Positions 8,578 through 17,231 of a stretch of 43,999 bases of DNA are shown here, piece after piece. The stretch covers positions 1-43,999 of the forward strand of contig JAGWRU010000222.1 in the NCBI GenBank assembly GCA_028869595.1, written 5' to 3'. A program made the translations under genes and the position numbers. The DNA comes from Rhodospirillales bacterium. GTDB taxonomy: Bacteria > Pseudomonadota > Alphaproteobacteria > Acetobacterales > Acetobacteraceae. The notes under the pieces are model-generated. The model saw only the letters and a list, made by a program, of their open reading frames with translations. It was not told where the DNA came from and ran no database searches. Numbering within the stretch: position 1 is the stretch's first letter; every line of letters begins with the position of its first letter.

Positions 8578-9726
8578 ATGTCCGCCTTTGATTTCCCCCC
8601 GCCCCCGCCATCGCCCGCCGCCGAAGCATTGCGCGCCGAATTGCGCGGCTTCCTGGCCGAAGCACTGGCGGCCCGCACGCCGCTGGAACGGGCGGAAAGC
8701 TGGAACGGGCACGATCCCGCCTTCAGCCGGACGATGGGCGCGCGCGGGCTGATCGGCATGACCTGGCCGCGCCGCTATGGCGGGCAGGAACGCAGCGCCC
8801 TGGAACGCTACGTGGTGATGGAGGAAATGCTGGCCGCCGGCGCGCCGGTCGCCGCGCACTGGATCGCCGATCGCCAGAGCGGCCCGACCATTCTACGCCT
8901 GGGGCACGAGGCGATGAAGCAGGCGATCCTGCCGCGCATCGCCGCCGGGGAATGCTATTTCTGCATCGGCATGAGCGAGCCCGACAGCGGATCGGACCTC
9001 GCCTCGGTGCGCACCAAAGCGGTGAAAATCGCAGGCGGCTACGTCGTGAACGGGGCGAAAGTGTGGACCTCGTTCGCGCATCTCTCGCACTACATGATCC
9101 TGCTGGCCCGCACCGGCCCGGCCGAGCCGGATCGGCATGCCGGGCTGACGCAATTCCTGGTCGATCTCGCCGCGCCCGGCATCCGCATCAACCCGATCCT
9201 GGCGCCCACCGGCGAACATCATTTCAACGAGGTGGTGTTCACCGATCTGTTCCTGCCCGAGGATGCGGTGATCGGCGCGCCCGGGCAGGGCTGGCAGCAG
9301 GTAACCGGCGAACTCGCTTTCGAACGCAGCGGGCCGGAACGTTTTCTGTCCTCCTTCACCCTGCTGGTCGAACTGGTGCGCGTCCTGGGCCGCGCGCCGG
9401 GCGATGCGGCGGCGGCGGCGCTGGGGCGCATCGCTGCCCATCTGATCGCGTTGCGCCGGCTGTCGCGCTCCGTCTCCGGCCTGCTGGAGGCGGGCGCCGA
9501 TCCGGCGTTGCAGGCCGCGATGGTGAAAGACCTCGGCGCGCTGGTGGAGCAGGAAATCCCCGACATCGCCCGCAGCCTGAGCGAGGCGGAAGGCGATCCG
9601 GCATCGAGCCAGGATTTCGCCGCCGTGCTGGCCTTCACCACCATGCATGCGCCGTCCTTTTCGCTGCGCGGCGGCACCCGCGAAATCCTGCGCGGCATCA
9701 TCGCGCGCGGCCTCGGGCTGCGCTGA
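8578..9726 (+). CDS. Acyl-CoA dehydrogenase family protein (382 aa)
   Basis: Full-length acyl-CoA dehydrogenase. Clear segments in order: GLIGMTWPRRYGGQ in the N-terminal domain, CIGMSEPDSGSDLASVRTKA (first family signature, flavin and substrate contacts), WTSFAHLSHYMILLART, and the C-terminal LRGGTREILRGIIARGLGLR. A GGAAG ribosome site lies 6 nt before the ATG, and the N-terminus has a run of prolines. The crotonase-fold gene begins 22 nt after its stop, so the two are likely co-transcribed. Together with the shorter dehydrogenase upstream it could form a heteromeric enzyme; that is inference from size and neighbourhood. The substrate is unknown. Confidence 0.9.
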   Translation: MSAFDFPPPPPSPAAEALRAELRGFLAEALAARTPLERAESWNGHDPAFSRTMGARGLIGMTWPRRYGGQERSALERYVVMEEMLAAGAPVAAHWIADRQSGPTILRLGHEAMKQAILPRIAAGECYFCIGMSEPDSGSDLASVRTKAVKIAGGYVVNGAKVWTSFAHLSHYMILLARTGPAEPDRHAGLTQFLVDLAAPGIRINPILAPTGEHHFNEVVFTDLFLPEDAVIGAPGQGWQQVTGELAFERSGPERFLSSFTLLVELVRVLGRAPGDAAAAALGRIAAHLIALRRLSRSVSGLLEAGADPALQAAMVKDLGALVEQEIPDIARSLSEAEGDPASSQDFAAVLAFTTMHAPSFSLRGGTREILRGIIARGLGLR

Positions 9727-9748
9727 TCCCTCCGACCAAGGAACCATC

Positions 9749-10549
9749 ATGAGCGACCCGGTACTCTACGAACAGGATGGCGCGATCGTGACGATCACGC
9801 TCAATCAGCCGGAACTGCGCAATCCGGTCAGCGAAAAATCCATGGTCGACGGCATCGTGGCGGCGATCGAGCGGATCAATGCCGATCGCTCGGTGCGTGC
9901 GGCCATCCTCACCGGGGCGGGCAGCGCGTTTTCCTCCGGCGGTAATCTGAAGAAGATGCAGGAAGCCGCCGAAACCCGTGCCAAGGCCCCGGCCCTGACG
10001 CCGCATTACTACACGCTGGGCATCCAGCGCATTCCTCTGGCTTTCGAGAAGAACGATGTGCCGATCATCGCCGCCGTCAATGGGCCGGCGATCGGCGCCG
10101 GGCTCGACATGGCCTGCATGTGCGATCTGCGGATTGCCGGCGAAAGCGCGCGCTTTGCCGAAAGCTTCGTGAAAGTCGGCATCATCCCCGGCGATGGCGG
10201 AGCCTGGCTGCTGCCGCGCGTGGTGGGATATTCCAAGGCCTGCGAAATGGTCTTTACCGGCGACATGCTGAACGCGGCGGAAGCACTGGCCTGCGGGCTG
10301 GTATCGCGGGTGGTGCCCGATGCCGAATTATTGCCCGCCGCGCGCGCGCTCGCCGCGCGCATCGCCGCCAACCCGCCGCATGCGGTGCGCATGGCCAAGC
10401 GACTGGTGATGGAAGGCCGGCATGTGCGGCTGGACACGCTGCTGCAGATGTCGGCGGCGATGCAGTCTTTGGCGCATGCCACCGCCGATCATCGCGAAGC
10501 GGTCGATGCCTTCCTGAACAAGCGTGCGCCGCTTTTCACTGGCGAGTAG
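9749..10549 (+). CDS. Enoyl-CoA hydratase/isomerase (crotonase) family protein with non-classical active site
   Basis: 266-residue crotonase-fold protein. ILTGAGSAFSSGGNL (53-67) forms the first part of the oxyanion hole and GPAIGAGLDMACMCDLRIAG (112-131) the second. In classical hydratases two glutamates act on water; by my alignment these positions hold Asp120 and Phe140 (in RFAESF), so simple hydration is doubtful. The following IPGDGGAWLLPR is nearer to isomerase-type members such as PaaG. An AAGGA site lies just before the ATG. It follows the acyl-CoA dehydrogenase by 22 nt and overlaps the convergent membrane-protein gene tail by 14 nt. Likely it acts on the 2-enoyl-CoA made by the dehydrogenase, perhaps shifting the double bond. 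Confidence 0.87.
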   Translation: MSDPVLYEQDGAIVTITLNQPELRNPVSEKSMVDGIVAAIERINADRSVRAAILTGAGSAFSSGGNLKKMQEAAETRAKAPALTPHYYTLGIQRIPLAFEKNDVPIIAAVNGPAIGAGLDMACMCDLRIAGESARFAESFVKVGIIPGDGGAWLLPRVVGYSKACEMVFTGDMLNAAEALACGLVSRVVPDAELLPAARALAARIAANPPHAVRMAKRLVMEGRHVRLDTLLQMSAAMQSLAHATADHREAVDAFLNKRAPLFTGE

Positions 10550-11357
10550 ACGCAGCCCGCCTCTGCCCGGCGTGCCGCCAGAGCAGCAGGCAGGCCGACC
10601 AGCAGAGAAACACGGCCAGGGCGATGATCAGCGCAGGCGCGGTGCCGAGCGGTTTGGCGGTGCAGGCCAGAACCAGCAGCATCAGCCCGAAGCCGATCAT
10701 CGCACGCAGCGCGTTGGCTGCCAGCACCGCGACCGCCGCCGCGCCCAGGCGCGGGCGCACCACCACGATCAGGCTGATCAGGCTGATCGGAAAAACCGCC
10801 GCCATGCCGGTCGCCGCCGGGCCGATCGCGGCGCTGAGGGCGACCACGGCGGCGACGAACACGGCAACCGCTGCGGCGCGGATCGGCAATTCGAACCAGC
10901 GGCGCTGCATGGGCCGCCGCCCATCCGGATCCCGCGCGCTGCGTCCGACGGCGGCCACCGGCAACGCGCAGCCGACGCCATAGACCAGCAGATTGGTCAC
11001 CACGCCGCGCAGCGGGGTCCAGGCAAAGCCATGCAAAGCAAGGCTCGCGGCAAGCCAGGCCAGCACCGCACATCCCAGCGCCGGCCAGGCCGATATTCGT
11101 GGCGCCAGCCGGGCATAGACGATCAGAAATATCCCGGTCGAAGCATTGGCCACGAAGCTTGCCAGCGCGCTGGCGGCGATGAAATCCGGACCATGGCGCA
11201 TCGCCAGAAAGACATAGGCCGGACCCGTGGAAACCGGCATCGCGGCGATCAGCGCGCCCCAGAACGGCCCCAGCGCCTCGGCCGCGACGGATGCCGAGAC
11301 GACCAGCAGCGCCGTGGTCAGCGCCCGCACCAGCGGGGCCAGAACAAGTATGGACAT
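10536..11357 (-). CDS. Conserved membrane protein of unknown function with internal repeat
   Basis: 273 residues with about eight or nine hydrophobic segments. I do not recognise the family. The two halves resemble each other: GPFWGALIAAMPVS (30-43) followed by RHG and later NA, against GPAATGMAAVFPIS (179-192) followed by RLG and NA, suggesting a duplicated membrane unit, a plan common in small transporters and channels. A charged cytoplasmic-looking loop (about 138-160) joins the halves. Start ATG 11357 is chosen because the first membrane segment follows at once and GGGGGA lies about 8 nt upstream; the longer frame adds non-homologous sequence. It is convergent with the crotonase gene. Confidence 0.72.
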   Translation of the reverse strand: MSILVLAPLVRALTTALLVVSASVAAEALGPFWGALIAAMPVSTGPAYVFLAMRHGPDFIAASALASFVANASTGIFLIVYARLAPRISAWPALGCAVLAWLAASLALHGFAWTPLRGVVTNLLVYGVGCALPVAAVGRSARDPDGRRPMQRRWFELPIRAAAVAVFVAAVVALSAAIGPAATGMAAVFPISLISLIVVVRPRLGAAAVAVLAANALRAMIGFGLMLLVLACTAKPLGTAPALIIALAVFLCWSACLLLWRHAGQRRAASTRQ

Positions 11358-11487
11358 CGGATACGATCCCCCACCTGCCGGGTGGGTCATCCAGGCCGCC
11401 CTTCGACAGGACTCGGCGGCGGGATGTCGGGCACAGGCGGATCGCATGCCTGCGCTGGCTGCAGCGTAGCGGGGCCGGCGCCTGCGA

Positions 11488-12069
11488 TCAATGCGCGGCG
11501 AGTGTCTGTGCCAGCCGGTCGGCCAGCGCCCCCAGCGCTACGCTCATCGCCGCCACCTGCGCGGCCACGCCGCTGCCGGCAGGCGTCGCGCTGAGGCGCT
11601 GGGTGGCGACCACCCCCGGGCGGGTCTTGGAGGTAAAGCCGATATCGCTCTGCGCCGCCAGAATGACGGCACCGTCCGCCGCCTGGTCGAAACGGGCAAT
11701 GTTGATCGAGATTCTGGCGTCCGCCGGCGCATCGATGGTGCCGGCGGCGGTCAGCACCGTGGTGCCGGGCAGACGCTGCTCCAGCTCGGCGGCCAGCACG
11801 CGTGAGAGCATCCCGGCAAAGGGTTCGCCCCACCAATCGTTCTGCTCCACCGCGATGCGAAACCCGGCTGACGAACGCACGATCATCTTGCGATCCAGAT
11901 ACGGGGCAATCGCGATATCGCGCAGCAACACCGTCTTCGGCCCGCCCGGGCGCACCGGGCCGGGCACCGGATCGAGCGTATAGAGCACCGGGTTGGGCGA
12001 GGCACAGGCCGCCGGCAGGGCGGCAAGTGCCAGCAGGCCCCAGGAAAGCTGGCGGCGTGTCGGCATCAT
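11488..12069 (-). CDS. pqiC: PqiC-like outer-membrane lipoprotein, MCE transport auxiliary component
   Basis: 193 residues. The N-terminus MMPTRRQLSWGLLALAALP leads into AACAS, a lipoprotein-type signal with Cys at about residue 23 (the -3 position is Pro, so the lipobox is imperfect). VLYTLDPVPG and VLLRDIAIAPYLDRKMIV are typical of the ABC-type transport auxiliary (PqiC/YmbA) domain, which spans the rest. In E. coli PqiC sits at the outer membrane and receives the PqiB needle. The ATG overlaps the pqiB stop by 4 nt, making it the last gene of a pqiA-pqiB-pqiC operon. Confidence 0.88.
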   Translation of the reverse strand: MMPTRRQLSWGLLALAALPAACASPNPVLYTLDPVPGPVRPGGPKTVLLRDIAIAPYLDRKMIVRSSAGFRIAVEQNDWWGEPFAGMLSRVLAAELEQRLPGTTVLTAAGTIDAPADARISINIARFDQAADGAVILAAQSDIGFTSKTRPGVVATQRLSATPAGSGVAAQVAAMSVALGALADRLAQTLAAH

Positions 12070-13757
12070 GGTTGAACCCCCGTTTGGGTGCGGCCGCGGA
12101 TCAGCGCCTCCGGATGGCTGGCGAGCAGATCGGCCAGCGCGCGGAAGGACAGCGCCATGTCGTTGAGCTGCGTCATCAGACGATCGAGCTGATGGCTGAA
12201 ATGCGACTGCCCGCCATAGGAGTGGTCGGCGGATTTCAGCATCTTGTTCAAATTCCCCACCGCGCCGTTCAATTCCCGGGTCAGTTGCGGCAGGGTTTTC
12301 AGCGCGGGCGCGACATCGGTGTTGAGCTGCTTCACCAGACGCTGCGATTGATCCAGCGTCTGACTGAGCGAGGCCACCGCTTGCCGGGTATTCGGGCCAT
12401 TGGTCAGCCGGTCGAGCCCGGCCAGCGTCGAGGACAGGCTTTCCGACATCTTGTCGATCGGCATCGCGTTGATCTTGGCCAGGATCGACACCACCGATTT
12501 ACGGATCGAGGCAAGCGGTGCCGGCGTGGTCGGGAAGACGATATCGCCGTCCTGCTCATGGACCTCGACAGGCGGTGCGTCGGGCACTTCGACGATGGCG
12601 ATCTCGCTGGTGCCGGTCAGCAGGCTGGATTTATCGATCTGCGCCCGCGCCCCGCGCGCAACCAGAGCGCGGACATTGGCGAGCGGGCCGAGCGACAGCT
12701 CCTTGTCGGTGACATTGCCGATCCGGCCGGGCTGAATATAGAAATGAACATGGGCCAGGATTTCCTGGGCCTTCGGATCATAGGCCATGTCCACCTTGCT
12801 CACCTGGCCGATTTTCAGACCATGCAGCGTGACCGGTGCGCCGACATCGAGCCCGGCGACCGAGCCGGAGAAGAACGAGACGAAATTGATCTTGCGGTGA
12901 TAGACCGCCTCCGCCGCCTGCGCGTAATTGGCATAGAGCGGAAATTGGTGATCGGCCACAGCTTCTTTCGGATCGGCCGCATCCTGCGGCGTGGTGAAGG
13001 CAACCCCGCCCAGCAGCAGCGCGTTCAGCGACTGGACCTGCACATGCACCCCTTGCGCCCCGAGATTGAGCGATAGGCCGGAGGCATTCCAGAACCGGCT
13101 ATTATCGTGAACATAGGCATCGAAAGGCGCGCGCACGAAGACATGGATAGTGACGTAGCGCGCCATATCGGCGACATCCCAGCCCAGCACCTGCCCGACA
13201 TTCAGATCGCGGAAAAACACGGGCGCACCCAAAGTGATCGACCCGATCCGCGGCGCGCGCAGCAGGAAGGTGCGCCCCGGTACCGCCGATTGTAGCACCG
13301 GCGGATCCTCCCGCCCGACGAAATGTGTGGCCGGCTTGCTGCCCGCAGCGGCCGGCAGGAGATCGATATACGGACCGGAGAGCAGCGTGCCGAGCCCGGA
13401 CAGGCTGCCGGCGAAGAAACGTGGGCGGACGATCCAGAATTTCGTCTTATCGGTGATCAGCGGCGTCGCCTCGCGCTTCATCTGCACCGTGACCTCGACA
13501 TGGTTCATGTCGTGCGTCAGGTGAACCCCGGTCACCGTCCCCAGCGTCACGTCACGGTGCTTGACCACGGATTGCCCGGCCACCAGCCCGTCGCCCTGGT
13601 CGAAGGTGATGGTGACCACCGGCCCGCGCCGCGCATAGGTATCCCAGACCAGCCAGGCCCCGATCGCCAGCGTGATCGCCGGGATCACCCAGATCAGGGA
13701 AATGCGCCGCCCGCCTTTCTTGCGAACGATGGCGGTCTCGATATCGGGTTCGGTCAT
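12066..13757 (-). CDS. pqiB: PqiB-like MCE domain protein of intermembrane lipid transport
   Basis: 563 residues, close to E. coli PqiB (about 546). One membrane helix near the N-terminus (ISLIWVIPAITLAIGAWLVW) anchors it in the inner membrane. Three MCE domains follow: the first begins PVVTITFDQGDGLVAGQS, the second follows VPGRTFLLRAPRIGSITLG, the third begins near INFVSFFSGSVAGLDVGAPV. The C-terminal third is helical with heptad-like Leu/Val spacing, fitting the coiled-coil needle that spans the periplasm. Start and stop each overlap a neighbour by 4 nt (pqiA and pqiC). It is predicted to form a hexameric channel moving lipids between membranes. Confidence 0.92.
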   Translation of the reverse strand: MTEPDIETAIVRKKGGRRISLIWVIPAITLAIGAWLVWDTYARRGPVVTITFDQGDGLVAGQSVVKHRDVTLGTVTGVHLTHDMNHVEVTVQMKREATPLITDKTKFWIVRPRFFAGSLSGLGTLLSGPYIDLLPAAAGSKPATHFVGREDPPVLQSAVPGRTFLLRAPRIGSITLGAPVFFRDLNVGQVLGWDVADMARYVTIHVFVRAPFDAYVHDNSRFWNASGLSLNLGAQGVHVQVQSLNALLLGGVAFTTPQDAADPKEAVADHQFPLYANYAQAAEAVYHRKINFVSFFSGSVAGLDVGAPVTLHGLKIGQVSKVDMAYDPKAQEILAHVHFYIQPGRIGNVTDKELSLGPLANVRALVARGARAQIDKSSLLTGTSEIAIVEVPDAPPVEVHEQDGDIVFPTTPAPLASIRKSVVSILAKINAMPIDKMSESLSSTLAGLDRLTNGPNTRQAVASLSQTLDQSQRLVKQLNTDVAPALKTLPQLTRELNGAVGNLNKMLKSADHSYGGQSHFSHQLDRLMTQLNDMALSFRALADLLASHPEALIRGRTQTGVQP

Positions 13758-15028
13758 GGGCCTGTGCCGTTCGCGTTTGCCGCATCCCACATCGCGCGCG
13801 GGTCGAACATCTCGGCGGCGAAGATCGTCAGGATCACCACTGCGGCGAAGGCGATGGCGCCCGCCCCCGGCTCGATCGTGACGATGGCGCCGAACTGGAC
13901 CAGGGCGACGAGGATCGATTCCATGAAAATATCGATCATCGACCAGCGGCCGATGACGGTGACGATGCGATAGAGCCGGATGCGATCCACCAGCCGCTCC
14001 CGCCGGCGCAACTGGGTCATCACCAGCAGCACCACCATGCCGGCCAGCTTCAGCATCGGCACCATGATGCTGGCGAAGAACACGATCGCCGCCAGCGGAT
14101 ACATCCTGGCGGCGATCAGCTCCTCCACCCCGCCCAGAATGGTGCTGGGCATGCCGGCGCCGAGCTGCACCACCGTCAGCACCGGATAGAGATTGGCCGG
14201 GATGTACAGAATGGCTGCGGCGATCACCAGCGCCCAGCAGCGCGCGATGCCGTTGGGCTTGCGCGCATGCAGCCGGCTGCCGCAGCGCCGGCAATGATGC
14301 ACGCCCGCACCCGACACGGCCGAGACCTTCTCGCAGGTTTCGCAGGCCAGCAGCCTGACCGGCGCCCCGGCCGTGGCGGGCTGCGGCTCGGCGGCATGGG
14401 GGATGGCGCCGCGCCGCTCCAGCGCCTCCCACACTGCCTGGCGGTCGAGCGCGGCATCGGCGGCGACGGTTGCCAGCATCAGCCCGACCAGCGCGTAGAC
14501 CGCGAACCCGACATCGATATGCACAAGGTCGATCAGCTTCACATAGGCGACGAAGACACCGATCAGATAGACCTCCACCATGGCCCAGGGGCGCATATGC
14601 TCCACCCAGGCAAAGACCGTGCCGGCAAAGCGCGGCGGGCGCGGCAAATAGAGACCGATCAGCACATAGAGCATGCCGAGCAGCTTGAGGAAGGGTGCGG
14701 CAACGGTGGTGAACAGCACCACCACGGCAAGCTCCCAGATCCCTTGGTGATCGAGCCGCTCCGGCCCGCTGAACAGATCGGCGCCCAGCGTCATGCCCGA
14801 AGTGCTGACCCGCATCAGCGGCATGGTGCAGGCAAGCACGAAGCAGAACATCGCGGCCAGCGACATGGCCAGTGCCCGGCCGAACGGATCGCGGCGCAGC
14901 CGGCGGATCGCCATGCCGCAGCGCACACAGACGGCGATATCCGGCGCGGTCATGGCCGGCACGCGCTGGGCCTGGCCGCAATGGCGGCATAGGCAGATCC
15001 GGGCCGGCGCCCGCTCTCCCTCCCGCAT
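13754..15028 (-). CDS. pqiA: PqiA-like integral membrane protein, partner of the PqiB MCE protein
   Basis: 424 residues from the chosen ATG. There are two repeats, each with a Cys4 zinc-ribbon-like head followed by four membrane segments: CRHCG...CVRCG before the first and CETCE...CRRCG before the second. PANLYPVLTVVQLGAG and GRWSMIDIFMESILVALVQFG are strong PqiA marks. ATG 15028 has GGA about 5 nt upstream; ATG 15052 or GTG 15076 would add up to 16 residues. The stop overlaps pqiB by 4 nt. A TTGACG hexamer at 15144-15149 (minus strand) could be the -35 of its promoter, but no good -10 is visible. Confidence 0.88.
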   Translation of the reverse strand: MREGERAPARICLCRHCGQAQRVPAMTAPDIAVCVRCGMAIRRLRRDPFGRALAMSLAAMFCFVLACTMPLMRVSTSGMTLGADLFSGPERLDHQGIWELAVVVLFTTVAAPFLKLLGMLYVLIGLYLPRPPRFAGTVFAWVEHMRPWAMVEVYLIGVFVAYVKLIDLVHIDVGFAVYALVGLMLATVAADAALDRQAVWEALERRGAIPHAAEPQPATAGAPVRLLACETCEKVSAVSGAGVHHCRRCGSRLHARKPNGIARCWALVIAAAILYIPANLYPVLTVVQLGAGMPSTILGGVEELIAARMYPLAAIVFFASIMVPMLKLAGMVVLLVMTQLRRRERLVDRIRLYRIVTVIGRWSMIDIFMESILVALVQFGAIVTIEPGAGAIAFAAVVILTIFAAEMFDPRAMWDAANANGTGP

Positions 15029-15176
15029 GCCGTCCAACGTCGCGGCCTGCATCAGGCGCGACACCCCAATCCGCACCGCATCATGCCCGATCCGATCGCC
15101 CCTGACTGCAGATCGTCCGGACGTGATGATCTTTTCGTGAAGCCGTCAAGCGACAACACGGGGACGCGGCGGAAAA

Positions 15177-16034
15177 TCAGGGCGCCAGGGCGGCCAGGAT
15201 GCGATCGCGGGCGGCGAAATCGCCCTCCTCATGCACGGGCTGGATGCAGATCTGATCGGCCCCGGCGGCGCGATGGGCGGCAAGACCGGCCCGCACCGTC
15301 GCCGCATCGCCCCAAAGCACCATCGCATCGATGAAGCGATCGCTGCCGCCCTCAGCCAGATCGGTCTCGGTAAAGCCCATACCGAGCCAGGCATTGCGGT
15401 AATTGGGTAGCACCAGATAGCGCGCCAGTTCCGCCCGGCCCAGCGCGCGGGCCCGGGCGGGATCGGTCTCCAGCGTGACCTTCTGCTCCACCGACAGCCA
15501 TTTCCCTGCCCCCAGCGCGGCGCGCGCCACCGCCGTATGCCCGGGCGTGACGTTGTAGGGGATCGCCCCGCGCGTCATGCGGGCGGCCAAAGCGAGCATT
15601 TTCGGCCCCAGAGCGGCGATCACCACCGGCCAGTCGGCACCGTCCTGGTCCTTGTACAGCGCCTCCAGATAACCGCGCATGGCCGGCAGCGGCGCCAGAT
15701 AGGATTGCCCGCGCAGCTTCTCCACCATCGGCGCGTGGCTGACGCCCAGGCCCAGGATGAAGCGCGGCCCGTGCAGTTCGGTCAGCCCGATCAGCCCGCG
15801 CCGCGCGGCGAAGGCGTCGCGGGCATAGATGCTGGCGATCGAGCTGCCGATTTTCAGGCTCGTGCTGGCGCCCAGCAGAAACCCGGCCAGGGACAGCGAT
15901 TCATAGCCGCGCGATTCCGGGTACCACAGCGCATCGTAGCCCAGCGCCTCGGTGGTTGCGACCAGCCGGCGCAGGCCACCGCCATCCAGCCGGTCCATCG
16001 GGTACCAGACAGCGAGCCGGCCGAGATCACGCAT
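15177..16034 (-). CDS. Luciferase-like (LLM class) flavin-dependent oxidoreductase, F420-type family
   Basis: 285 residues in the bacterial luciferase TIM-barrel fold. GYDALWYPESRGYESLSLAG, SIYARDAFAARRGLIGLTEL and RFILGLGVSHAPMVEKL match a family, many of whose actinobacterial members use coenzyme F420; a proteobacterial host would more likely use FMN, so the cofactor is open. I use ATG 16034, which shares one base with the CaiB/BaiF gene stop (TGATG); a GTG one codon upstream is an alternative. It is the last gene of the six-gene minus-strand cassette and probably oxidises or reduces an intermediate of that pathway. Confidence 0.87.
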   Translation of the reverse strand: MRDLGRLAVWYPMDRLDGGGLRRLVATTEALGYDALWYPESRGYESLSLAGFLLGASTSLKIGSSIASIYARDAFAARRGLIGLTELHGPRFILGLGVSHAPMVEKLRGQSYLAPLPAMRGYLEALYKDQDGADWPVVIAALGPKMLALAARMTRGAIPYNVTPGHTAVARAALGAGKWLSVEQKVTLETDPARARALGRAELARYLVLPNYRNAWLGMGFTETDLAEGGSDRFIDAMVLWGDAATVRAGLAAHRAAGADQICIQPVHEEGDFAARDRILAALAP

Positions 16035-17218
16035 CACAGCACCCCGTCCCGCTCCATCTGCGCGATCTCGGCGGCGCTGTAGCCGAGTTCGCCCAGGATG
16101 GCGTGGTTATGCTCGCCCACCGCCGGCGGCGGCGTGTCGATGCGCGGGCCGCCATGGGCGAATTTGAAGGCGGCCATGGGCACGCCGAACGCGCCCTCGA
16201 CGCCGGTCGCGCCCTGGTGATGATGGATCACCGCGCGGGAGGCGAGCTGCGGATCGGCCGACGCCTCGCCCATCGTGCGCACCTGTGCGGCCGGGATGTG
16301 GCGGGCCTGAAGATACGCCTCCCACTCCGCCGCCGTGCGGGTCGGCATGATCTGCTGGAGCAGCGCTTCTTCGCGCGCATGGTCGGCGTCGCGTTCGAGG
16401 TTGGTGCGTTTGATCATCTCCGGATGTTCCAGCACCGTCCAAAGCCGCTTCTGCTGGCGCAGATTGGAGGCACCCAGCATCACCAGCCCGTCCTTGGTCT
16501 GATAGGCGGAATTGGTGGCGTGCGGCTGCTTGTTGCCGTGCGGTTTGGGGTGGCGGCCGTTGCGCAGATAGCCGGTCAGGTGGGATGCCATCAGGATCAT
16601 CGCGACATCCAGCATCGCCATGTCGATGCGCTGGCCACGCCCGGTGCGTTCTCGCTGAAACAGCGCGGCGGATAAGGCAAAAGCCCCCATCGTGCCGGTG
16701 GCATAATCGATCGCCGGAGAGCCGAACTTGATCGGATGCACATCGGGCGTGCCGGTCATCGCCATGATGCCGGAGGTCGCCTGGATGACATGGTCGTACG
16801 CGGTCTGCTGGCCGCGCGGCCCGTCCTGGCCGAAGGCGGAAAACGAGGCATAGATCAGTCGCGGATTGATTGCCGAAAGATCCTCATACCCCAGCCCGAG
16901 GGCGGCAAAGGCGCCGGGGCGGTAGTTTTCCACCAGCACGTCCGCGGTGGCGACCAGCTTCTTCAGCACCTCCCGCCCCGCCGGGGTTTTCAGATCGAGG
17001 GTGATCGCCCGCTTGTTCGATCCCTGGGTGAGAAACCCGGTGCCCATCTGCGCCGCGTTCAGCGCCGGATCGGAACCGGAATCGCGGCTCTGATCGGGAT
17101 CGGAACGCTGCTCCACCTTGATCACATCGGCACCCAGCAGCGCGAGCTGATAGGCCGCGAACGGCCCTGCCAGCACATGGGTGATGTCGATGATCCGGAT
17201 ACCTTCGAACGGGCGCAT
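16034..17218 (-). CDS. CaiB/BaiF family CoA-transferase
   Basis: 394 residues, usual length for class III CoA-transferases. It opens MRPFEGIRIIDITHVLAGP, the standard start, followed by LLGADVIKVEQ, KRAITLDLK and LVENYRPGA. FGSPAIDYATGTMGAFALSA carries the conserved Asp that forms the acyl-enzyme intermediate, and GRGQRIDMAMLD is also diagnostic. Such enzymes exchange CoA between two carboxylic acids in the cytoplasm. It follows the SDR gene by 13 nt and is coupled to the luciferase-like gene by TGATG. A second, class I CoA-transferase in the same cassette means two separate CoA-transfer steps or alternative donors. Confidence 0.92.
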   Translation of the reverse strand: MRPFEGIRIIDITHVLAGPFAAYQLALLGADVIKVEQRSDPDQSRDSGSDPALNAAQMGTGFLTQGSNKRAITLDLKTPAGREVLKKLVATADVLVENYRPGAFAALGLGYEDLSAINPRLIYASFSAFGQDGPRGQQTAYDHVIQATSGIMAMTGTPDVHPIKFGSPAIDYATGTMGAFALSAALFQRERTGRGQRIDMAMLDVAMILMASHLTGYLRNGRHPKPHGNKQPHATNSAYQTKDGLVMLGASNLRQQKRLWTVLEHPEMIKRTNLERDADHAREEALLQQIMPTRTAAEWEAYLQARHIPAAQVRTMGEASADPQLASRAVIHHHQGATGVEGAFGVPMAAFKFAHGGPRIDTPPPAVGEHNHAILGELGYSAAEIAQMERDGVL

Positions 17219-17231
17219 GGCGTTGGGTCTT

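Noticed and set aside
12066-14990. A 974-codon frame extending pqiB upstream
   Set aside because: The extension lies across pqiA in a different frame; PqiA is well supported and the pqiB ATG overlaps its stop by 4 nt.
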